This document shows, piece by piece, positions 8,821 to 18,072 of a DNA stretch of 64,000 nucleotides. Numbering within the stretch: the stretch's first letter is position 1; each line of letters starts with the position of its first letter. Made by a program: the position numbers and the translations under genes. This DNA comes from Neobacillus notoginsengisoli (GTDB lineage: Bacteria; Bacillota; Bacilli; Bacillales; Cytobacillaceae), in the NCBI RefSeq assembly GCF_003515685.1, contig NZ_QWEG01000006.1:186001-250000 (forward strand), read 5' to 3'. The notes under the pieces are model-generated. The model was not told the DNA's origin. It worked only from the letters and a program-made list of their open reading frames with translations, and made no database searches.

Positions 8821-9336
8821 TCACAGTAAATCTTTTTTCAGTTCCCTGACCACATGGCCGATTTCGGGAAGGATGAGTTTATTCATAGCGAGTCTGACCG
8901 CCCCGGATGATCCAGGGATCGAGAAGACTGCCCGATGATTGACAACCCCTGCAGCTGCTCTTGACATAAGGGCGGCTGAACCGATGTCTTCCTGATAACT
9001 AAGCATTCGAAACAATTCTCCAAACCCAGAAATCTCTTTTTCAAACAGCTTTGTCACTGTTTCAATCGTCACATCGCGCATTGCAATTCCGGTGCCGCCG
9101 TTTGTAATAACAACCTCGACTTCCGGATTGGCGCATCCGTTCTGCACCTCGGTTTTAATCAATTCCCCTTCATCTTTCACAATACAATAGTCCGCTATTG
9201 TATGGCCTTGTGCTTCAAGCAGCTCCATAATTAGCTTTCCACTTTTGTCCGTTTCTTTATCACGGGTATCACTAACGGTAATGATTTTGCAGGCTACCGA
9301 GTTCGGTGCCTGTTTTTTATGCTCCTGGACACTCAT
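8821..9336 (-). CDS. moaB: Molybdenum cofactor biosynthesis protein MoaB
   Basis: A 171-residue MoaB/MogA-fold protein that acts on molybdopterin, probably by adenylylation, in cofactor assembly. The pterin-binding motifs TNGGTGIAMRDVTIET near residue 95 and IPGSSGAVRLAMNKLILPEI near 140 are present. The start follows AAGGAGG and overlaps the stop codon of the upstream EcsC-family gene by one base (TGATG), so the two are probably translationally coupled. No other molybdenum gene is in the window. Confidence 0.93.
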   Translation of the reverse strand: MSVQEHKKQAPNSVACKIITVSDTRDKETDKSGKLIMELLEAQGHTIADYCIVKDEGELIKTEVQNGCANPEVEVVITNGGTGIAMRDVTIETVTKLFEKEISGFGELFRMLSYQEDIGSAALMSRAAAGVVNHRAVFSIPGSSGAVRLAMNKLILPEIGHVVRELKKDLL

Positions 9337-10172
9337 CAGCGCCCCTCCTTATCCATTAAATAGCGCAGCCTGTAATAGTTATGGGAAAAATCGGTCACTC
9401 TTCTCGTAAGCTGATAATTTGAAATAGACCCTACAGCCATACTGACCAGCGGAAGGCCCTGTATCATCTTTTTGCGGAAAAGAGCAATGACCATGGCCTT
9501 GAAAAGCTGACGGACCGGTTGTTCAAGCCATGTAGAGTCAGTTAGTTGATCGCTGCCTTCATAGAAGTACCTATCTCTGTCACCTTCAAGTTCATTCACT
9601 AGATCAGTCCAGCTATCCGCCTGCATCCTCGGAGGGAGAGTGGATGTATGGAATACCTTTAAGGAAGCCATCATTTCGAATGGCGTATTGACTTCGTACC
9701 CATATGTCATGGCCAACAGTTGCACCGCACGGAGATTGATGACAGCCATGGCCGGGATGTCCATTCCGAGCAACAGGGTTCCTCCTGTTCCGGACAGTCC
9801 CCCCTGTGCAAAAGAATAAAACCGATGTCTAGCAATTGATTGCTGCGCAATATAGTTAAGCTCATCAATTTTCAGATTCCTTAAGTCTTCTACTCGTTCT
9901 ATATCACTTCGGAATATTCTTGCCGAGGCGAGAATGCGTTCTTTCGCATCAAGCTGGAATTGAGCACCTTGAATCATTGCATTCAAATGGAACAGCCAAT
10001 TGTCAACAAGCGAATAAAATTGAGCGCGAACGTTCTCGGGCAGCATGGAAAAAGCTGTTTCCAAATATTTTTCGTAGGTCATTTGGAAATCGTTTGGTTC
10101 ATATTCAAAAAGCTTTCTTTCCCATTCCTTGATTTCGGAAAGAATGGCATTCTCCCTGTCTGTCAGCGGCAT
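9336..10172 (-). CDS. EcsC family protein
   Basis: This 278-residue protein resembles the EcsC family, whose function is poorly known; in B. subtilis EcsC is encoded with an ABC transporter that affects secretion. Recognisable parts are the N-terminal WERKLFEYEPNDFQMTYEK and the Gly/Ala-rich segment AQGGLSGTGGTLLLGMDIPA near residue 130. The C-terminal KKMIQGLPLVSMAVGSISNY could associate with membrane. The ATG at 10172 follows a GGGGGG site; the reading frame continues 18 codons upstream without one. Its stop overlaps the moaB start. Confidence 0.8.
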   Translation of the reverse strand: MPLTDRENAILSEIKEWERKLFEYEPNDFQMTYEKYLETAFSMLPENVRAQFYSLVDNWLFHLNAMIQGAQFQLDAKERILASARIFRSDIERVEDLRNLKIDELNYIAQQSIARHRFYSFAQGGLSGTGGTLLLGMDIPAMAVINLRAVQLLAMTYGYEVNTPFEMMASLKVFHTSTLPPRMQADSWTDLVNELEGDRDRYFYEGSDQLTDSTWLEQPVRQLFKAMVIALFRKKMIQGLPLVSMAVGSISNYQLTRRVTDFSHNYYRLRYLMDKEGR

Positions 10173-10248
10173 GAATGGCCCCCCAATCGTGAACTTTTCT
10201 TCAGTATAGCATATCCGGACAGGCACACTGAAAAGTTAGAATATAAAT

Positions 10249-10277
10249 AGGCCGTACCACTAACAGGGTACAGCCTA
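10249..10277 (-). terminator. Probable terminator of ackA
   Basis: On the minus strand AGGC(T)GTACC pairs with GGTAC(G)GCCT around a nine-base loop, followed by an AT-rich tail with a weak T run. Confidence 0.5.
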
Positions 10278-10285
10278 ATTCGTTC

Positions 10286-11479
10286 TTATTGTATATTGCC
10301 GAAGCGCATGACATCGCGGGCAATCATCACTTCTTCATCCGTAGGGATAACAATAACCTTTACAGGTGAATGAGGATAGTTGATGAATGCTTCCTGGCCT
10401 CTTACCTTATTTAAAGCAGGGTCCCAGTATACGCCCATAAATTCAAGGCCATGCAAAACACGGGCTCTGATGACATCACTGTTTTCACCAATTCCGGCAG
10501 TAAAAATAATCGCATCGATCCCGGACATGCGCGCCGCATAAGAGCCGATATACTTATGGATCCGGTTGGCAAACACCTCAAGCGCCAGCTCAGCGCGCTC
10601 ATTTCCCTCGGAAGCCTGGATTTCAATATCGCGCAAATCACTTGAAAAGCCCGAAACTCCCAGCATACCGCTTTTCTTGTTTAATACATCCAGCACTCCG
10701 TCTGCGGTCTTGCCGGTTTTCTCCATTATATATGGAATGAGTGCAGGGTCAATATTACCTGAACGGGTTCCCATCGTCACTCCGGCAAGCGGAGTAAAGC
10801 CCATGGATGTGTCGAGCGATTTGCCACCTTCAATCGCTGCGATGCTTGCCCCATTTCCGAGGTGGCAAGACAAAAGCCTTAATTGCTCAATCGGGCGGCC
10901 GAGCAGCTCAGCAGCACGCTGGGAAACATATTTATGGGATGTGCCATGGAAACCGTATTTCCTGATTCCATATTTTGTATAGTAATCATACGGAAGGCTG
11001 TACAGAAAAGAGCTTTCCGGCATTGTCTGATGGAATGCCGTGTCAAAAACCGCTACCGCAGGAATATTCGGCAAAACTTGGCGGAATGCCAGAATGCCCG
11101 TCAAGTTGGCCGGATTGTGAAGCGGCGCAAGCTCCGACAATTCATCAATTTTTTGAATTACTTCATCGTCAATCAAGACCGAGTCATTGAAAGCTTCGCC
11201 GCCGTGTACGACCCGATGGCCAACGCCAGAAATCTCATCAAGTGACTTGATTGTTCCAGTTGAAGTCAATTTATCGAGCAGGATTTTAACGGCTGCTTCG
11301 TGATCCGCTATGCGCGTGACTTCCTTGAGTTTTTCATTACCAATCTTCATATTGAAAACCGCATCGTCAAAACCAATCCGTTCAATTAGCCCTTTTGTAA
11401 TAACTTTTTCACTCGGCATCTCAAAGAGCTGAAATTTCAACGAAGAACTTCCAGCATTGATTGCAATAATTTTTGCCAT
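10286..11479 (-). CDS. ackA: Acetate kinase
   Basis: A 397-residue acetate kinase (EC 2.7.2.1) converting acetyl phosphate and ADP to acetate and ATP, the last step of overflow metabolism. Motifs run in order: [13 protein letters not shown] at the N-terminus, GHRVVHGGE near residue 86, [10 protein letters not shown] near 146, [11 protein letters not shown] near 174, [14 protein letters not shown] near 206 and FTAGIGENS near 327. AAGGAGC precedes ATG. The methylase-like gene ytxK lies upstream on the same strand, as in B. subtilis, but the terminator after ytxK makes ackA a separate unit. Confidence 0.97.
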   Translation of the reverse strand: MAKIIAINAGSSSLKFQLFEMPSEKVITKGLIERIGFDDAVFNMKIGNEKLKEVTRIADHEAAVKILLDKLTSTGTIKSLDEISGVGHRVVHGGEAFNDSVLIDDEVIQKIDELSELAPLHNPANLTGILAFRQVLPNIPAVAVFDTAFHQTMPESSFLYSLPYDYYTKYGIRKYGFHGTSHKYVSQRAAELLGRPIEQLRLLSCHLGNGASIAAIEGGKSLDTSMGFTPLAGVTMGTRSGNIDPALIPYIMEKTGKTADGVLDVLNKKSGMLGVSGFSSDLRDIEIQASEGNERAELALEVFANRIHKYIGSYAARMSGIDAIIFTAGIGENSDVIRARVLHGLEFMGVYWDPALNKVRGQEAFINYPHSPVKVIVIPTDEEVMIARDVMRFGNIQ

Positions 11480-11665
11480 ATGAACCGCTCCTTTATTAAG
11501 TCATAGCTTTCCCGGGGCCGGAATCCTGGCAGCCCCATTTGGAAACTCTATTTCTTTCAGTCACCCTTCAGTTTACCCACTCTATCAAGTGCTTTTCAAG
11601 GAAATACATTCATTTACCCTCTTTTGGCAAAATGTTGTTCTATTCAGTATTTTCGGTATTGATTT

Positions 11666-11679
11666 TGTTAGCGTTCTAA
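11666..11679. promoter_or_regulatory. Weak candidate CcpA (cre) site upstream of ackA
   Basis: TGTTAGCGTTCTAA lies about 190 bp before the ackA start. It keeps the central TAGCGTT but misses several consensus positions. In B. subtilis CcpA activates ackA from an upstream cre, which is why it is noted. The remainder of the 270-bp gap shows no gene. Confidence 0.25.
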
Positions 11680-11710
11680 AGGAATACGAACCAGAAAGAG
11701 CTGCAAATCG

Positions 11711-11740
11711 AAAAGCAGCCTAAGAAAAATGGCTGCTTCT
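11711..11740 (-). terminator. Terminator of ytxK
   Basis: GCAGCC pairs with GGCTGC around an A/T-rich loop and is followed by a T run on the minus strand. Confidence 0.75.
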
Positions 11741-11748
11741 CGTATTCC

Positions 11749-12732
11749 TTATTTGTTCTCGGAAATCCACTGGCTTATGCGCGTCAAAATCTTTTCCGTT
11801 CCCGCGGGGTTGGATAAGGCCGGCAGATTGACGAGTAAAGCTTCTTTTGGGGGCCTTGTGTCTTCACCCGCCTTTTGCAAAATCAGGATGCTCTTCGCTG
11901 CCTTCTCTGATTTAAACATCGACAGAGGCAGCTGCAGGATGCCTTGTATGTGGGCAGACTCTTTAAAAAAACTGCGCAGCTTTGGCGCCTCAGGGCTTTC
12001 AAATAATCCATTCGGAATGACAAAAAAGAGATAGCCGCCGGGCTTGGTGGCGTTTATGCTTTGTTCAATGAACAGATGGTGCGCATAAGAATGCCCTTCT
12101 GCTGCTGCAAGCTTATACTCAGCCGCCCTCTCATCATCCGGATAATAGCCAACTGGAAGATCAGCAATAACCGCATCCACAGGATCAATGAAAATGGGCT
12201 GCAGGCTGTCTTGATGAAACAGCTGGACAGACTGCTCCTGAAGATTGGCATTCACATACGCAAGCTTGATAAGGACATCATCGATTTCCATCCCGATCCC
12301 TTCCACCTGTTTATCCATTTGCTGATTCGTGACAGATGTCAACAGATTGCCTGTTCCCACAGCGGGATCGAGCAGCCTGAAAACGGGATGGCGGACGAAC
12401 TTCTGGACGAGATAGCCAATCAGCATCCCAACGGAATCCGGGGTCATCTGATGGTTAGGCTGCACGTTTTCCTTCATGCCTTTTAGAATCGCCAGCTGGA
12501 ACGCCTTTCTAATGTCCTCTTTTGCAAAAGCGCTTAGGTGAATCTTTTCATAGCTCTTTTTCAGCCGTTTCGCATTGATTTCACTGATTTCTTCCTGCAA
12601 AACAGAGCCGTGGAAAAGGTTTTCTCCTGTCTCTGCCAGTGCTTCGAGGTATGTACACGATAATTCTTCCTGAAGGATGGAAGTGGTCTCGTTAAAAACG
12701 GTAAATAGTTGCTCTACCGGAGATAATTTCAT
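11749..12732 (-). CDS. ytxK: Class I SAM-dependent methyltransferase-like protein YtxK
   Basis: A 327-residue protein of the N6-adenine DNA methylase fold. An N-terminal helical domain (about residues 1-90) is followed by the SAM-binding motif LLDPAVGTGNLLTSV near residue 120. In the catalytic position the sequence reads IADLPVGYYPDD, where true adenine methylases have (N/D)PP(Y/F). The tyrosine pair is kept but PP is not, so activity on DNA is uncertain. No restriction or specificity subunit is nearby, so it is not a restriction system. GGAGG precedes ATG. It lies between tpx and ackA as in B. subtilis. Confidence 0.88.
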   Translation of the reverse strand: MKLSPVEQLFTVFNETTSILQEELSCTYLEALAETGENLFHGSVLQEEISEINAKRLKKSYEKIHLSAFAKEDIRKAFQLAILKGMKENVQPNHQMTPDSVGMLIGYLVQKFVRHPVFRLLDPAVGTGNLLTSVTNQQMDKQVEGIGMEIDDVLIKLAYVNANLQEQSVQLFHQDSLQPIFIDPVDAVIADLPVGYYPDDERAAEYKLAAAEGHSYAHHLFIEQSINATKPGGYLFFVIPNGLFESPEAPKLRSFFKESAHIQGILQLPLSMFKSEKAAKSILILQKAGEDTRPPKEALLVNLPALSNPAGTEKILTRISQWISENK

Positions 12733-12805
12733 GGTTTCGCCTCCGAATTAATTTCTCTTTCCCATTTTAGCTTCTTTTATTTTTCCAGACAAGTTATGAA
12801 AATTT

Positions 12806-12837
12806 AAAAAGCCCCGGTGAAGAACCGGAGCTTTATT
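12806..12837 (-). terminator. Terminator of tpx
   Basis: AAAGCTCCGG-TTCTTCA-CCGGGGCTTT on the minus strand, followed by TTAAATTTTC. Confidence 0.75.
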
Positions 12838-12843
12838 CTTGCC

Positions 12844-13344
12844 TTACTCTGCTTTTTTCGCTGCTTCAATTGCTGCGTCGTAATCAGGGTGGTTTGTTGC
12901 CTCGCTAACATACTCCACATACGTCACTTTATCATTGGAATCTACAACAAAAACTGCGCGGGCCAGAAGCCTCAGTTCTTGAATGGCCACCCCGAATGCC
13001 TCCCCGAATGACAGGTCGCGGTGGTCGGATAACGTCTGGACGTTTTCAATGCCGTTCGCTCCGCACCAGCGTTTTTGCGCAAAAGGAAGGTCGACGCTGA
13101 TCGTCAAAACCTTTACGTTATCCAGTTTTGCTGCTTCTTCATTGAAGCGGCGTGTTTGCGCATCGCAAACCCCCGTATCAAGAGAAGGAACAACAGAAAT
13201 CAATCTGACCTGCCCCTTTGAATCCTCGAGAGTCACTTCGGATAAATCATTCGCAAGAACCGTAAACGAAGGTGCCTGATCGCCTACTTTTACTTCACTG
13301 CCGAGCAATGTAACCGGATTACCTTTAAATGTAATAGAAGCCAT
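12844..13344 (-). CDS. tpx: Thiol peroxidase Tpx (atypical 2-Cys peroxiredoxin)
   Basis: A 166-residue thioredoxin-dependent peroxidase reducing hydroperoxides. The peroxidatic cysteine is in [14 protein letters not shown] near residue 60 and the resolving cysteine in [20 protein letters not shown] near 94, the spacing of the Tpx family. The N-terminal [19 protein letters not shown] is also typical. AAGGAGG precedes ATG. It lies alone between ytxK and a divergent glyoxalase-fold gene; PerR or Spx control is usual in relatives but no operator was identified here. Confidence 0.96.
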   Translation of the reverse strand: MASITFKGNPVTLLGSEVKVGDQAPSFTVLANDLSEVTLEDSKGQVRLISVVPSLDTGVCDAQTRRFNEEAAKLDNVKVLTISVDLPFAQKRWCGANGIENVQTLSDHRDLSFGEAFGVAIQELRLLARAVFVVDSNDKVTYVEYVSEATNHPDYDAAIEAAKKAE

Positions 13345-13520
13345 CTCCAGTTTCCTCCTTTATTCACTATGTACAGTGTAAATATAACTTTTCACTAGGT
13401 CTTTTGCAAAAGATAGGACCTGCACTGCCCGAACAATATTTAAAGCTATGCGCACGATTTTCATTTTTTGGGTATTGTGTGTATCATTTAATTACTTCAC
13501 AAAAAGGCGGGGGATGAAAC

Positions 13521-14291
13521 ATGGCAGAACTAAAGCTGGACCATGCTGTCCATTATGTGAATGACTTGAACCATTGTATAAATATATTTCATGAAAATGG
13601 ATTGGCTGCTTCCAAGGGAGGATCCCATACAAAATGGGGTACTCATAACGCGCTCAGTTATTTCGAGCTCTTTTATGTTGAATTTTTGGGAATCGAGGAT
13701 ATCAAACTTGCCAAAAATCCCGAAGAACCTAATTTGCTTGTTGATGACGCCCTAACATTTTTGCCGGAAAATGAAGTACTTGCCAGACTGGCCCTCCGAA
13801 CAGATGATATTGAGGAGGTAAGACGCAGGCTGCTCAACAAGGGCGCCGACTTATCCCCGATTACATATGGGAAGCGGCTTAACGCCCAGGGACAACTGAT
13901 CGAGTGGCGGATGATGATGATAGAAGGCGATTTTAATGGCCTTTCTTATCCCTTTATCATTCAATGGAACGGTAATGACCAAGAGCGTCTTAGGACAATG
14001 ATCGAATCGGGAGTCATTCGGCCGCATCCTGGCGGCGAAATTTCTCTTCACTCTGCTGTCTTCGAGGTTTCCAATCCTCTAGAGACCGCAGCCCACTGGC
14101 AGGAATTATTTACACTTTCACCCGTAAATATGCCATCTCGTAATATTGCTGAGCATTCCATAAGCGGCTCCCGGATCGTTTTTAAAGAAGGACATCTTAA
14201 CAGGCTCTCAAAGCTTGTCTTTCGAACGAATTCGACGGCTCTAAAAGGAACTTCTTTGAAAATCGGCCAGGGGGAATATGAGTTTATTTAG
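13521..14291 (+). CDS. VOC / glyoxalase-like domain protein
   Basis: A 256-residue protein beginning with the vicinal-oxygen-chelate pattern KLDHAVHYVNDLNHCINIF. A second related half begins near residue 175 (ISLHSAVFEVSNPLETAAHW). It resembles the larger glyoxalase-like family of Bacillus rather than small glyoxalase I enzymes. The substrate is unknown. GCGGGGG lies eight bases before ATG. It is divergent from tpx and ends at a terminator shared with ytfJ. Confidence 0.75.
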   Translation: MAELKLDHAVHYVNDLNHCINIFHENGLAASKGGSHTKWGTHNALSYFELFYVEFLGIEDIKLAKNPEEPNLLVDDALTFLPENEVLARLALRTDDIEEVRRRLLNKGADLSPITYGKRLNAQGQLIEWRMMMIEGDFNGLSYPFIIQWNGNDQERLRTMIESGVIRPHPGGEISLHSAVFEVSNPLETAAHWQELFTLSPVNMPSRNIAEHSISGSRIVFKEGHLNRLSKLVFRTNSTALKGTSLKIGQGEYEFI

Positions 14292-14296
14292 CGCTT

Positions 14297-14335
14297 AAAA
14301 AGGGACAAGCTCGGGATGCAGCTTGTCCCTTTTCG
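14297..14335. terminator. Bidirectional terminator between the VOC gene and ytfJ
   Basis: AAAAAGGGACAAGC is complementary to GCTTGTCCCTTTT around a ten-base loop, between convergent genes. Confidence 0.9.
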
Positions 14336-14342
14336 CAGCGAA

Positions 14343-14849
14343 TCAAATATCGAAGTCTGCCTTGCTGTTATTTTGGCTCTTCTCGTTTGAATTCTGATTT
14401 TTATCGCTTTCTTTATCCTGGTCTTTCCCTTGGTTTTGATCCTTCCCTTTACTTTGGTTTCCTGAGCCGCCACTCTTTGCCAGCATCTGCTGGACTTTTT
14501 CCACTGCCTGCGGGGCTGTTTCAAGAATCCGCTCCAAAAGGTGAGTACTCTCATCTAGATGAAGCATTTTTACTCCCTGGGAATTGACAATTAAAAAAGC
14601 AATCGGCGTGATGGAGACGCCCCCACCGCTTCCCCCTCCAAAAGGGTGCTTGCTTCCGGACTCCTGGCCGCCCCCGCTTTGGAATTCTGTTCCTCCCGCC
14701 GCGAAACCGAACCCTACTTTTGATACGGTAAGAATGACGCTCCCATCAGGTGTTTCGACCGGGTCGCCAATGATTGTGTTCACATCAATCATTTGCTTCA
14801 AGCTTTCCATAGCGGTTGTCATTAAGCCTTGAATTGGATGGTCCGACAT
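14343..14849 (-). CDS. ytfJ: GerW family sporulation protein YtfJ
   Basis: A 168-residue protein of the GerW/YtfJ family, which in B. subtilis is made in the forespore and affects germination. The conserved core is HPIQGLMTTAMESLKQMIDV at the N-terminus, IIGDPVETPDGSVILTVSKV near residue 28 and a glycine-rich segment (GGGQESGSKHPFGGGSGGG) near 58. The last 40 residues are a low-complexity Lys/Gln/Asn/Asp tail. GGAGG precedes ATG. It is the last gene of a cluster sppA-yteJ-ytfI-ytfJ on the minus strand. Confidence 0.92.
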   Translation of the reverse strand: MSDHPIQGLMTTAMESLKQMIDVNTIIGDPVETPDGSVILTVSKVGFGFAAGGTEFQSGGGQESGSKHPFGGGSGGGVSITPIAFLIVNSQGVKMLHLDESTHLLERILETAPQAVEKVQQMLAKSGGSGNQSKGKDQNQGKDQDKESDKNQNSNEKSQNNSKADFDI

Positions 14850-14861
14850 AATAATTCCTCC

Positions 14862-15521
14862 TTAATAAGACTGGCCTTCCTCGCTTGAGAGTGCCGGCAT
14901 GCCATTCGATCCTTGCTGCCTGTCTTCCAATTTCAGATACTTATACAGTCTGATTCCTGCTGCAATAGCTTTCCCTGCCCGAAAACTAAACATGCATGTC
15001 AATGAAGTGGCTGCAATTCGGAATTGAAAATAGGGGGCCACGTCGATGATTGGTTCTCCCTTGAGTTTTATATGCTCCGCAATTAATTTCATCATACTTC
15101 CCTTTAATGCCCAAATGGTTCCTGTGATCATGCCTGTCATGGCAGCATCACCCGTACCGGCTGCCGTTCGCCATTCAAACTTTCTTATGGTGACACCTTT
15201 CAAAAATCCCCTGAAAATTTCGTGGGTTTGGATTATTTTGTCTTTCAAATCTTTCAAGTTTTTTATTTTGTCCAGCCATTCTTCAGGCGGGATAATTTCT
15301 TCATCGTTCTTTCCTTTCACCGAAACAGTGGGTGGGTTTGTTTTCACCATTAAATCAGGAACCGGGATCTCGATATTTATCAAGCCAAATAATATACTGG
15401 TATTCACTTTCAGTTCATGCCTGCCTCCCTGGTACGTGTATTGTACAGTTACTGTTACTCGCAAAATCATGATGAGCGTGATTGTCAAAATAATCATAAC
15501 CACGGCCAGGAACCATCCCAT
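14862..15521 (-). CDS. ytfI: DUF2953 protein YtfI
   Basis: A 219-residue protein with one N-terminal membrane segment (about residues 2-22, WFLAVVMIILTITLIMIL) followed by a soluble domain with the DUF2953 pattern (KIRKFEWRTAAGTGDAAMTG). In Bacillus it is encoded directly before ytfJ and is presumed to share the sporulation setting. The ATG at 15521 follows an AAGGGAG site; 23 in-frame codons upstream are not supported. Its stop lies 12 bases before the ytfJ start, so the two are probably cotranscribed. Confidence 0.85.
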   Translation of the reverse strand: MGWFLAVVMIILTITLIMILRVTVTVQYTYQGGRHELKVNTSILFGLINIEIPVPDLMVKTNPPTVSVKGKNDEEIIPPEEWLDKIKNLKDLKDKIIQTHEIFRGFLKGVTIRKFEWRTAAGTGDAAMTGMITGTIWALKGSMMKLIAEHIKLKGEPIIDVAPYFQFRIAATSLTCMFSFRAGKAIAAGIRLYKYLKLEDRQQGSNGMPALSSEEGQSY

Positions 15522-15605
15522 TTTCCCCACTCCCTTCAGCCGGTTAGTATTTGCAAAAACAAAAAAAATAAACCCGCGCTGCAGTAGCACAGGTTTACCA
15601 AATAA

Positions 15606-16100
15606 TTAACGCTCAGTATGAATAACGGCTGTATCCGCAAAAATATCATGCAATGCCTGCTTCTTCGGATGGAAAGCCGGAATAATGTAAAGAATGATGA
15701 TCCATGAAGAGATGAATCTGCCTATCCATTCCCTGATCAGGACATCTATCCAGGATAAATTTCCATCCTTTATATCAATAACAGCTAGTCCGAAAACCAT
15801 TTTTCCAAGCGTCTGATGAAAGAATTTCGTCATCAGGACAAAGTACAGATAGAAAATAACCGCTGAGACAATAGTATCCGGCGAGAACAATCCTCCGGAA
15901 GATTCTATCTCAAAGAATCGGAACACAGGCTTAGCGATTAGCCTGAAAATGCTTCCTGCCACGATCAAATCGAGCAGATAGGCCCAGAATCTCATCCAAA
16001 AACCCGCAAATCTCAATGGTGTACCCGCTTCTCCATCAAGGGAGCTATTTTCTTCGAGGATTAAGCGCTGTTCATCCAGTTTTTCATAGTGTTCCATCAT
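15606..16100 (-). CDS. yteJ: RDD family membrane protein YteJ
   Basis: A 164-residue RDD-domain protein with hydrophobic segments near residues 30-52, 72-92 and 125-145. The family signature is visible in RFAGFWMRFWAYLLDLIVAG, with the Arg and paired Asp region, and in TLGKMVFGLAVID near residue 110. It follows sppA by ten bases, the B. subtilis order; there YteJ is reported to work with SppA in coping with lantibiotics. GGGGGAA precedes ATG. Confidence 0.92.
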   Translation of the reverse strand: MMEHYEKLDEQRLILEENSSLDGEAGTPLRFAGFWMRFWAYLLDLIVAGSIFRLIAKPVFRFFEIESSGGLFSPDTIVSAVIFYLYFVLMTKFFHQTLGKMVFGLAVIDIKDGNLSWIDVLIREWIGRFISSWIIILYIIPAFHPKKQALHDIFADTAVIHTER

Positions 16101-16109
16101 GCTTCCCCC

Positions 16110-17117
16110 TTATTCAGAATATAGGTACATGAGCCGCGGTGAGTTAGTTCTGCTTAGCACTTGCAGGAGTCCCTGAATTTCAGAGTCGCCGCTTAGAAGG
16201 CTTTTTGCTTTCATGGTGAAGAAGGAGCCAAACCCGAGTCCATCAGTATATCGGACCACCTGCGCATCCCCAAGCTTTTTATCTTTTTTCATTTGGGAAA
16301 TAACGTCATCAAGATAGCCAAACTCATCTATTAAACCAGCTTCTTTCGCCTGGCGGCCGTCATAAATCCTTCCGTCGGCAAGCTTCCTGACCTGATCCGC
16401 AGACATTTTCCGGCCTTCCGAAATGACCTTTACAAAGCCTTCATAAGAGTTATTGATCATACCTTGGAGAATCTCCTTTTCCTCCCCGGTCATTTCTCTT
16501 GTCGGGCTCATAATATCCTTATAAGGCCCGCTTTTTATGGTCATAAAATCAACGCCATATTTTTTAGCAAGGCCTTCATAGTTTACGCCTTGCATAATGA
16601 CACCAAGCGATCCTGTCAATGTTTCAGGACTGGCAAAAATCTTGTCGGCCGGTGCTGATATGTAATAACCACCTGAGGCGGCCATTGAGGCCATGGAAAT
16701 GAAGACAGGTTTTTTTGTCTCTTTTCTAATTTCAACTATCTTATCATGGATTTCGGCGCTTTCGACCACGCCACCCCCAGGGGAGTTTACCCTGATGATG
16801 ATTCCTTTGACACTGGCATCTCCGCCCGCGCTCTCCAGTTTATCCATAAAGGTTTTATGGTTATATGTCTGGCTCTCAAAGAAGGATGCTTCCCCAGTAT
16901 CCTGTATAACCCCGTTCACATCTAGCACAACAATTTTCTTTAGCGCATTGCCTTCTTCAATTACTTCCTCCGTATAGCTTTGAGCCGCCGAGGCAAACAA
17001 ATCACTGAAATCACTTTCAATCCCATTCTTGGCAAATCCCGACAAGAAATTGATTACAACTGAAACAAAGAACAGGCCAACAGCTATGCCGAGTGCCGCC
17101 CATCGCTTTCCATTCAT
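16110..17117 (-). CDS. sppA: Signal peptide peptidase SppA, S49 family
   Basis: A 335-residue membrane-anchored serine protease that degrades residual signal peptides. An N-terminal transmembrane helix covers about residues 8-25. The S49 domain shows IIIRVNSPGGGVVESAEIHD near 110, the nucleophile serine in ASMAASGGYYISAPAD near 147 and the general-base lysine in MTIKSGPYKDIMSPTRE near 199. This is the short single-domain Bacillus form. GGGGGA precedes ATG. It heads the sppA-yteJ pair. Confidence 0.95.
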   Translation of the reverse strand: MNGKRWAALGIAVGLFFVSVVINFLSGFAKNGIESDFSDLFASAAQSYTEEVIEEGNALKKIVVLDVNGVIQDTGEASFFESQTYNHKTFMDKLESAGGDASVKGIIIRVNSPGGGVVESAEIHDKIVEIRKETKKPVFISMASMAASGGYYISAPADKIFASPETLTGSLGVIMQGVNYEGLAKKYGVDFMTIKSGPYKDIMSPTREMTGEEKEILQGMINNSYEGFVKVISEGRKMSADQVRKLADGRIYDGRQAKEAGLIDEFGYLDDVISQMKKDKKLGDAQVVRYTDGLGFGSFFTMKAKSLLSGDSEIQGLLQVLSRTNSPRLMYLYSE

Positions 17118-17267
17118 TTTGGAAATCCCCCTTCTATGTCCTGCGTCTTCGCAAATAATTTCAAAAAGTAGAAAGAAATGCTAAACTTGATAGAGAAACA
17201 ATACCAGTTTATCAAATGATTGTGTTTATGAATACCAATAACTTTTGCCGCCTAAGGAGGAATTATA

Positions 17268-18068
17268 TTGGCCAACCGAAAGAATTTGTATTTTTATCAT
17301 AAGCAGGATGAAGAATTGCTAAAAAAAGCAGCTCCGCTCTATGACCTGGCAGAGCAGTATGGTTTTACACTCGTCAACGATTACCGGGATGCAAACATCA
17401 TTACCAGCATTGGAGGGGAGGGAACCTTCCTTCAGGCCATCAGAAAGACCGGCTTTCGTGATGATTGCCTATATGCAGGAATTTCTACCTCGGACAGCCT
17501 TAGCATGTACTGTGATTTCCATATCGATGATATTGAAAAAATGATTGAAGCGATTTCGAACGAAAAAATCGAGGTCCGCCGCTATCCGACTATCGAAGTT
17601 AAGATTGATGGGGAAACGAGCTTCCAATGCCTGAATGAATTCAGTATTAGATCCGCAATCATTAAGACCTTTGTGCTTGATGTTTTTATCGATGGCCTCC
17701 ATTTCGAAACATTTCGCGGGGACGGGATGATCGTCTCAACCCCAACCGGAAGTACAGCCTATAATAAATCTGTTAATGGAGCAATTGTTGATCCGTTGTT
17801 GCCGTGTATGCAGGTCAGTGAACTAGCATCGCTCAACAATAACAAATTCCGGACACTCGGATCATCTTTCATCTTGAGTGGTGACCGGACACTTACCCTT
17901 AAGGTGGTCCAAGACGGGAATGACTATCCAACCATGGGGATGGACAATGAAGCACTCAGCATCCAGCATGTGGAGAAGGTCGAAATTAAACTAAGCAATA
18001 AGATCATCAAAACAGTCAAACTCAAAGATAATTCTTTCTGGGAAAAGGTCCAGAGAACATTTTTGTAA
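17268..18068 (+). CDS. nadK2: NAD kinase 2 (YtdI)
   Basis: A 266-residue ATP/polyphosphate NAD kinase making NADP. It begins with TTG, seven bases after a perfect AAGGAGG. The YtdI branch is shown by RKNLYFYHKQDEELLKK, FRGDGMIVSTPTGSTAYNKS near residue 143 and the terminal DNSFWEKVQRTFL. The active-site loop reads SIGGEGTFLQ near residue 46, where the family norm is GGDGT with the aspartate essential in characterised enzymes. The codon is GAG, read directly from the sequence. It is divergent from sppA and ends at a strong terminator. Confidence 0.93.
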   Translation: MANRKNLYFYHKQDEELLKKAAPLYDLAEQYGFTLVNDYRDANIITSIGGEGTFLQAIRKTGFRDDCLYAGISTSDSLSMYCDFHIDDIEKMIEAISNEKIEVRRYPTIEVKIDGETSFQCLNEFSIRSAIIKTFVLDVFIDGLHFETFRGDGMIVSTPTGSTAYNKSVNGAIVDPLLPCMQVSELASLNNNKFRTLGSSFILSGDRTLTLKVVQDGNDYPTMGMDNEALSIQHVEKVEIKLSNKIIKTVKLKDNSFWEKVQRTFL

Positions 18069-18072
18069 TAGA

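Noticed and set aside
11749-12732. Restriction-modification system at ytxK
   Set aside because: No specificity or restriction subunit is present and the catalytic motif is not canonical; this is the housekeeping YtxK locus.
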